DNA of 64,000 nucleotides. Source: Rhyzopertha dominica. Lineage: Eukaryota > Arthropoda > Insecta > Coleoptera > Bostrichidae. Under the pieces are notes generated by a model that saw only the letters and a list, made by a program, of their open reading frames with translations, was not told where the DNA came from and did not search any database. Below are positions 23,314 through 32,300 of the stretch, in pieces. The position numbers were made by a program, and so were the translations under genes. Positions within the stretch are counted from its first letter, which is position 1. Each line of letters starts with the position of its first letter. The stretch is taken from contig QCXZ01000041.1 in assembly GCA_025024175.1 (NCBI GenBank), positions 38,497,786 to 38,561,785 of the forward strand, written 5' to 3'.

Positions 23314-26300
23314 TGTGAAAATGCGAAATTGTATATAATTTGTAGTTATCTATGTCACAATAAATCAGATTACTTTAAAGAACATGTAATTCATGAATTT
23401 ACCAATCCAAAATTAAATTACGAAATGTGTAACTCATAGGTAAAACAAACAACTAACATCATAGAGGTTGCTTCAAAGAAACGGTGTTTTATTTGAACAG
23501 ATGTTTAAATGAGTAAATAAAATAGATAGGTACCGTTACAATTCAAGATCTCGTGCTAAATTGCTCAAGTACAAGAACTATTATCAACATCATACGAATC
23601 TCCGACCTTAGTGGATAATACCATTCTTGATTAACTGGTTAAAGAGCTTGTACGGAAATAGTGACTTAAGTGACATAAGTCGTATGTCAAATAAAGGGAA
23701 TCCATCGATTGTTTAATTGGGAAGCACGTACATAAATATATTATTGGATCAATCTAGATAATGTAACAGACAAATAAAATTAAAAAAAAATTCATTAAAT
23801 AATTAAGTATACATATAAATAGACTTAACATATAACAAAAACGAAAATAAAATGCAGAGCACAAAAATGTAACTATGTAGTAATATTAAACATGATTAAA
23901 AAGCTATTTCGGCGAAAATCTAGCACATTTTACTTGTATCGTCGAGATGTATTTCATTTCATAGATACATGTTAATCATCGATAGGCCAAGACGTATCCA
24001 ACGATCCTAATTAAGCCGTTAAGTTTTTGAAAAAATGGGCTGCAAATGAAACAAAAATGCATACATGCCGATTTTTTAAAAAGATAGTTACTTAGAAAAG
24101 ACGTAGATATTATAAGTGTCCCAACATTTTTACTTTTTTTAGTACAGTTCCAAGCGACTGAAATAAAACTTAGTATCGATATCCGACTCAACATAAAGAC
24201 CAAAACTAAATATGGACTTCTTATTTTAAATTATATTAATGCTACTAAAGAAATGTTAAATATAAGAAACTTGGAACACTACAAACGAGGCATTTTGGCA
24301 TGTAAATTTTAGTTACCTATTCATTATTCACATGATTTATATTGGCTTTTTAAAGCTTATGAAAAAATATAAGAAAACTTTAAACGCTTGATAGATTAGC
24401 GACATTTTTATCTTTTGATACCTACGAACGTATCCTAAATTCGTCATTTTTAATAAGCCAGGGAAACATCACCGCGACGAACTTTTCATTTATTGTGATA
24501 CAGAGTATAAAGCAAATAGATGTTGCAGTAGGCTTTGATGTGTGCTTAAAGCGAAAACAATAATAATATTAATTATTTATTTAATCCAGCATACGAACGG
24601 TCTATAGAGGACTCAATAAAACGTTCATAGACAGTGATAAATATTTAGATCAACAATATAAAGTGACAAACTGAAAATAACAATATACAAGTACAAAAAT
24701 ACACAAAAGCATCCGGTCAGTATAACTTAGAATATCACAATCATAATAGACAAATGAAAACTTAAAGGGTGGGTCGTCGAATTTGATGATTAATCCTTTT
24801 TTATTTTATGTTCTGCTGAAATTTGTATTAAAAATATCATACTCGGTATTGCATATGTAATTGTGCAATCTAGCACAATCTAAAGCACACCATCAGATAA
24901 GACTGAAATTGATGCTGAGTGTTAGGTATATTGTAATAAAGTTTTACAGAACATCTATTATATGGTCAAAGTACGACTATCTTGGACTCATTAAGTAGTT
25001 TGGATGTCCCTAGAGAAAAACCAAGCTAGTTACACATCTACGTGTAAGAAGTGAGTTCTCCCCAGTGACAACAAGAAGGGCCTTTTGTTGACAATGTTCC
25101 TTGGGATCGGTGCTTGGTTAGTTGTTGGAAACTTAAAAGGTGGGAATGGGGATAAGTAGGCGTGACGTGTGGGGCGGAAGGGGCTGATGTGACCGCACTC
25201 AGCACGGAAACGAAGTGCAGGAAGGTGCTCTTCAATGCGTCTGGGAAAGTCCTGATGGTATGAGAAGATTGCAGACTTTGTTACCAAAGAATCGCCGAGA
25301 GGAGGTCCTGAGAGGAATGCATAGTGGCGTAGGTGGAAGACATTTAGGGGTTTCCAAGACATTAGAGAAAGTGAAAGAACGTTTCTACTGGGTAGGCTGC
25401 AAGAAGGATGTGGAAAATTGGTGCAGAAGATGTGATGCATGTGCTTCAAGCAAGGATCTGAATACGAGAAGTCGATGAAAGATGTGGCAGTACAATACGG
25501 GTGCTCCGTACGAGCGAATAGTTATGGATGTGGCAGAACCGTTTCCTGTGACTGAAGCACTGGTTGGCATGGATTATTTTAGCAAATGGCCCGAGGTATA
25601 CTCCATACCCAATCAGGAGGCGACAACCGTGGCGGAGGCATTGGTTAACAATTGGATTAGACGCTATGGGGACCATTGGAATTAGATTCAGATCAGGGTC
25701 GAAACTTCGAATCAGCTGTGTTCCGCGGGATGTGCGACCTGCTGGGAATAACAAAAACCAGGAAGACTCCACTACACCCGCTGTCGAATGGCATGGTTGA
25801 AAGATTTAACGCAACGCTGGAGACAAATCTGAGAACACCAGACCGACTGGGATCGTTACATCCATCTGTTTCTGCTGGCATATCCTAGCGCTATTCATGA
25901 GACAACTGGAAGAACTCCAGCCAGCATTCTGTTTGGTAGGGAGTTAAGGCTACCAGCGGACCCTTTGGACCTTTGGGCGTCAAGTTGACCAACCCTTGGC
26001 TACTGACGAGTACGTACGCTAGTTACAAGAANGCTTCCAAGCCATCCCTGACGCAGTTGGGCCGAAGATCANNTTTGAAAGTGACCGGATGAAGGCATGA
26101 CGCGGTAAGAGTGCCAGGGGTGGCGCTTATCTGGAAGGAGATCGAGTATGGTTCTACAACCCTGTTAGAAGGAAAGGGCGAAATCCAATACTGCAACAGT
26201 CCTGCGAAGCACCGTACAAGGTTGTGACCAGGATAAACTACGTCGTTTATCGCATTCAGAAGAGTGAGCCAGCCAAAAAGAAAATAGTGCACATCGACCG

Positions 26301-29300
26301 TTTATCCCAGTACAGAGGTCACCTAACTCTTCGGGACGAACAGAACTAAGACACTAAGATGAGGACAGTGTTACGGCCGCAGGCCTTCAAACATCGGTGC
26401 TCAGTTAGTTGTGGGACACTTAAAAGGTGGGAATGGGGATAAGTAGGCGAGATGGCAGTCAGTATTCTCAGTATCAATTAGTATAGGTACGGGATTTAGC
26501 GAAATCAGAAGCGAAAAAGAATAGAACGGTCAAAGCGTAGATCAATAATTGGCGACATAGTGCAGTCAGACTGTAAAAGCCTAAGATATTATAAAGCAAG
26601 TGTTGTTAAAAAGAATAAACAAATAAAGTTGGGAATTTGGCAAACTGTGACAGTATTGAACATTTTCAAGTGCACGTATTTTCTATTATTCAGTATGTAT
26701 CCTATGAGGTAGTTTGCAGATGATACAATATTCAAGTCGTGACCTTATTAGAGGATAAAACAGACGCCTTACACAATAATCACCTTTAAAGTTCCTAGTG
26801 TTACGACATAAGGATCCCAAAGTTTTATGGCGAGATTACAAATATGTAATATATGTGGGACAAAGGTTAAGCATGTATCCATAATGACACCCAGATAAAA
26901 TAAAAGGGAAATAGCATCAGTTAAAATAATTTCTTATTTGCTGATTTGTAAACTGGAACGACTCGGGACGTCTTCCATAATTTTGGATAATAATTAAATT
27001 AAATATAGGTATGACACAAGGGTGCAGTCCAACAATTAATACAGTCTACTACTAGAAAAGCAGGAATGCAGTTAGAACCGCAAACATTGTTGGCTTTAAG
27101 TCTTTTGACAGCATTCTCAATATCACTAACGCCTACAGAGAAAGCGGTTAGCACTCTCCCCGGACGGAGCCAATTCCAATCGATGGGCAGCAAAACCTCC
27201 CATACTGCTCACAACAACAGGATCCATCACCACACTCGGCATCACTTTGATGGTTTTCATTATCCCGAACATATATTTCTTCAAATTGGCATGCAAAGGC
27301 ATAGATTTAACATTATCTAACTTATGGCGATTAGTGGGACAGAAATGTTTCAGTATAAAACCAAAGCCATACATCTAGAAGTAATTTTCCAGAACTGATT
27401 GCTCGAAATGAAATATTAACAACGTGTATAACTATTTTATCTCCAACCAAGGTTTTTGCAGTTTTTACAAAATTGGTCTAATTGTAGAGAATAACGTTTT
27501 TTTGGCAAATGAATACAAGCGTTGCTCCTTGTAGACAATTAAGGACCTCGCCTAGCCTGAGTGGTTCCTTTTTATCGATTTCTAAACCTCAGTGAAAAAT
27601 ATTATGAGAAAATTCTGACCATTTATAGACATAAAATTTTTGTTGAAACAAAAACTGGGTTCGTTTAAATTATCTTCCTTTCAGTAATAAAATAAACATG
27701 ACTGAGTTTTTAATCTTCAGCACTTATGTCGGTATCCTCAAAATTTTCGAAAAATTTCAAACATCATACGTTTACATGACTGAGAAAATATAAGATATAA
27801 TACTGGCTTGTCTATAAAAAATCTAAGTGTAAAAATTGTCGAACATATTATCAGCAGGTACATAAGAAAAAAAGTACATCAAAAGTCTTTGATATACGAT
27901 TTAAGCGGTCTCGTTTAGAGAATGATTGGAATTCCTATAAAATAATACGTAACAGAACTGTTTCAGCTATAAGAAAGTCTAAATGGGATTACCCGAGTTC
28001 AGTTAGCAATAATCAACAATCTTATAAAACTTATTAGAATGCTCTGAAGTCACTCTCTGTATATCATTCCACTGTGCACCGGTTCCTGAACATCTGGCTG
28101 ACCCTGATGAAATTAATGATTATTTTCAAGATATTTTTTCAAGATAACAATGATTTGTCTAACAAATTGATTGAATATTATCAAGATAATTATTCGAAAT
28201 ACAATCTTAGCTTTGATTTTGCTCTGGTGTCGGTGGATGATGTTCATAGTGCTTTGTGTTCAATCACGTCTAAGGCATCTGGGGATGACGGCATGACTCT
28301 GGCTATGTTGAGATACTGCAGTCCTCACATTGATATCATTGAGAAGTCCTATTTTCTACTTGCTTTTCGAAAAAATCCTGTATAAACAAATTTATGAATT
28401 TGCTCTTAATAATGACCTCATCCCCAATAATCAGTGTGGCTTTAGATAGGGCTTCTCTATAGCTACAGCTTTAACTTGTGTTGTTGATGACATTATTAGA
28501 GCAACTGATCAGGTCTAGCGTCGATTTTGGTATTGTTAGATTATTCTTAGGCTTTCGACACTATTAATCACGGATTGATGTGTGCTAAGTTAAGGTACTG
28601 TGGATTTACTTCATCGTCAATCTCTTTGGTGTCATCTTATCTGAGCAATAGATGTCAAAAATATTTTCCAGTAACCGTTATTCCAATACTTCAAAAATAT
28701 TAACTGGAGTTCCTCAGGGGTCTATTGTAGGCTCATTATTGTTTATGATATATACTGCCGATATACTTAAATCTGTGAGTTCAAGGTTCAAGCTTATGCT
28801 GATGACACCCAGATTTATCATCATTTCAGACTTGAGGACTGCTTAGCTTCATCTATACTTTTTAATGAGGAATTCGATAGAATCAGAACTTTGTGTGAGA
28901 AGCATAACTTAAAATTAAACCCTTTTAAATTACTGATTATGTGTTTTGGGTATAAAAATGTCAGATAATCGTAAGAAGTGTCACCTTAACTGTTTTGTTC
29001 ATAAAATACTTACCACTCCATCTCCTAATTCTAACTTGAAAGGTCGATTAACATGTCACTCAGATATTCACTCTAGAAACACTCGATTTAGGGACAGTTT
29101 TGTTGTACCCCGCCACCGTACAGCTCTGTTTCGCAGAGGTTTCTCATTCAATGCTGCTAAATTGTACAATGCCTTACCACGTCAGTTCAGACTGTATAAT
29201 ATTAATAAGATTAAATATAAATTAAAGGAGTACCTTTTTGTTACTCAAACTAAATAAAATCTGCTTGACAACTGGACTTTCTCTTCCTTCTAAGCTTTTT

Positions 29301-32300
29301 GTCATTGTGATTACTTCTTGCATTTGTCGCTTTCTTTCCGTCTTTCAGCATTTACTCGCTCTTATAGCTTGGGATGCGTGGTTAAGTAGAATAGCATTTT
29401 GCTAGACTTCGCCATGCTTCCCAGTTTACTAAAAAAATATTTTATTTGGTTCGTATAATGGGGTAGGTTAATACAGTATATATATGTTATATTTTTCTTT
29501 TCTTTCTATTACGTTCAAAATAATAGTTTTGATTGTATTTAACCTACTGTGCCAAATAAAGTCGTTTATTATTATATTATTATTATTACCCGTACGTTTA
29601 ATGTGGACATATGTATCTTAAATACCTCCTAGAGGTGGTAGGTAACTTTACAAATGAATATGAGAAGGATTAATCAAGTAAGTAGTTTTATTTCACTGAA
29701 CCCTTTTTCGCTGGGCTTTTATTCACCGACCGATATTCGGAAAACGACCGGACAATCGGCAGTTAGGTGTCTGTACTTATGCAATGTATATCTCTGTACT
29801 TGCCGTCCGTGGTAACCTACGTCATAGTTCGCAAAACCACCGCTAGATAAATTGATTCACGTCAAAAATATATTTCTTTAATTACGGCCTCATAAAATGT
29901 TGAAAGTTTACATTATGACTTCATATGTCATTTTAGACTAGTCCATAATCTCTTCTGTAAAGGCGATGAACTAGTTTTCTTTTCCACTTTTCAGCGGAAC
30001 AGGGGTGCATTGAAGAATTCGAAAACACGGCTTCCTTCAGCAGACGCTATCAGGCTTCTCAGGATTGCATGTGCGACAGCGAGCACATGTTCGATTGTCC
30101 AAACCCGGCAGATGTGGCCCCAGATGACTCAGCAGATGAATTAAATGATTTGGAATTCAATCAGTTTTTGCAGCACACAATGCAGGTGAGGTGCAGTCAG
30201 CCAATTGTGTAATACTCTAAAGTGTATCATGATCTGGCGCTGTTTACACATTATTGTACGCATTACACTAGGTGACCGAGTAGTAGATTTTATAGCAATT
30301 TTTGTATTATGGACGTATTTAATTCCGAATAAATGTATATTTCAGGTTGAACCTGGACTACAGCACAAAAATTTGGTAGCTAAAAAGTTCAGTTTCCGCT
30401 CCAAGGTAAGATTTCGCAGTAACTAACGTTACAACACCCCATTTATTATGATTTGCGTTGTCAATAATGATGTGGTAATTAAAATTTCGCAAAACACAAA
30501 ATCTCATTGTTTAAAAGCATTACACAGCAATAACTGTAGATCACGTAAATTATGACTACATTTAGAAAATTGCAGATATAGTATTTAATGCGAGTATTAG
30601 AATGGCTTAACTTGATCTTATAACTATGATGATTAATTTATCTTATATCTATGTTCAATCATAAACCAATCAAATATACTTACCTACTGAACATTTAGAA
30701 GTATGTTATTTAAACAAAAAAAAATAGAACACATGCTCAAGTTGGATTTTTGACTTGAGCATATTTTTTGTGGCCTCGCTTACGTAAGTTGCCTACGACG
30801 GATGCACAATCTTTCAACCATAATCTTATTTTATGCTCCAAGATTGACTGTATACCGAATAAACCATCGTATTGAGGTGGGGTGATTTTGGAAGGCAGAC
30901 ATTTAGCTGTGCTGATTTTAATGCTTCACTCTATAAACACCCCCGGCATCTAGCACAGATATCGACTCAAATGGTTTTCTCAGCCACCGTCTTCTGCTGG
31001 CGTGACCCTTCCTGGGTAGCTGGTAATGATGTTGTTGCTTTTTGGCGGTGAACAGGACATTGTTTAACCAGGAACCAGCGATCAACTGAAGCATTTGGCG
31101 ATATTTCTCAAACAAGTTAACAACGAAGTGGATGAGGGCGATCGATTAATCTGTTTGTTTAGTATCCTGCGGACGTTTTTCCTCTTAATGACGAGTTCTT
31201 AGCTAATTTGAGTATCGATAGTTTGAAATTTCGGCGAATTCTACAATGCAGATTTGTTGACGTTCTCTGGAGTCGTTACATACCAGAGCGAAAGGCCTTA
31301 CCAGAGCATGTTGTTGGAAGTTTACGAGCATCGTACAATATTGCTCAGTGAATAATTCTAGGACAGCTGTATTTGTTTAATTGATATAATGTCCTTTTGT
31401 ACTGCTTCTTACGCTTAGGTGTTTGAATGAAAACAAGCCAACCTCATTTCCTATAGGAGACAAACCCTCGTAAAATCCTGAAACAAGTCAATTTTATTTG
31501 GGAGAAAGGCACCATGTAATGCAACATGTCAGAACAACCCTCTACCCTTAAATGTTGAATAGGGAATAGGGGTCGAATCGTATATTATTTTTTCAAGTTG
31601 TCAAATTGGAAAATCATTATAAAGCCATAAACTTCGTGAATGTAACTTGACCTGCAACCTTCAGTACTATCGCCGTGCTTATTGTAGCTTTGCAGCAGTT
31701 ACAAAAAGGCCGCACAAAGAATTTAGAAACCAGCGCCGCCCGCGTTGCATGAGTCATTTATAGAAACCCAGTATTTCCATAAAAGGGGGAGGGGGGATTA
31801 AGCTAATGTCCAGCTTTTGTAACCCAATTCAACTGTAAGGGCGATGCCAGTTAGGGAAGCGTTTCAGATAACTAATAAAGAACTAGAAGGATTGACTGAT
31901 TTCTCTGGCAACGCTACGACGTCATACTCTGGTTCAGGCGTATTTCGTATATATGTGAAAAGTATAGCATTATTCATGAGAAGTTGTTGCTGGCTGTTAT
32001 CAACAATCTGAAGGGCAAAGTATTAGAATGGCTTCACACAGCACGTTTAGCTTAGAGGAGTTCGAGGTACAGGTGATATCTATGTTCTGCGCGAAAGAAG
32101 ATCATATAACCGTTGTCTGAATAATAATAATAAATATTATTCAGACAACGATATAACAACGATATAACGCTTAGAAGACGACTTGAAGGCAGGAAGTGAA
32201 AAAAATCTAAACCATTTTTGAATTATTATATGGACTGGGTAACAAGTTAGGTATGTCTGAGGAAGAATTAATTAGTTGCGTTATAGATGGATTCGACAAG

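Larger units (their letters stand above)
25106..26652 (+). mobile_element. Internally deleted Ty3/Gypsy element
   Basis: A 57-bp segment at 25106-25162 matches 26393-26449 inside the 3' LTR at 53 of 57 positions, so it is probably a remnant of the 5' LTR. Integrase sequence follows about 50 bp later. Gag, protease, RT and RNase H are therefore missing. The right end is a complete-looking LTR. Confidence 0.75.
16577..29994 (+). other. 7B2 intron 2 (13.4 kb), dense in repeats
   Basis: Donor GTAAGA, acceptor CTTTTCAG. The intron holds microsatellites, an inverted partial RTE copy, nested hAT-type elements, a deleted Gypsy element and two non-LTR RT fragments, each listed separately. I saw no extra exon. 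The stretches 21850-22790 and 23320-25100 hold nothing that I could assign. Confidence 0.7.

Noticed and set aside
25030..25881. Minus-strand ORFs up to 139 codons
   Set aside because: Antisense to the Gypsy integrase; no domain.
31170..31330. Possible PIF/Harbinger-like N-terminal fragment (FPLNDEFLANLSIDSLKFRR)
   Set aside because: One short block only; no catalytic or Myb-like region nearby, so not supported.
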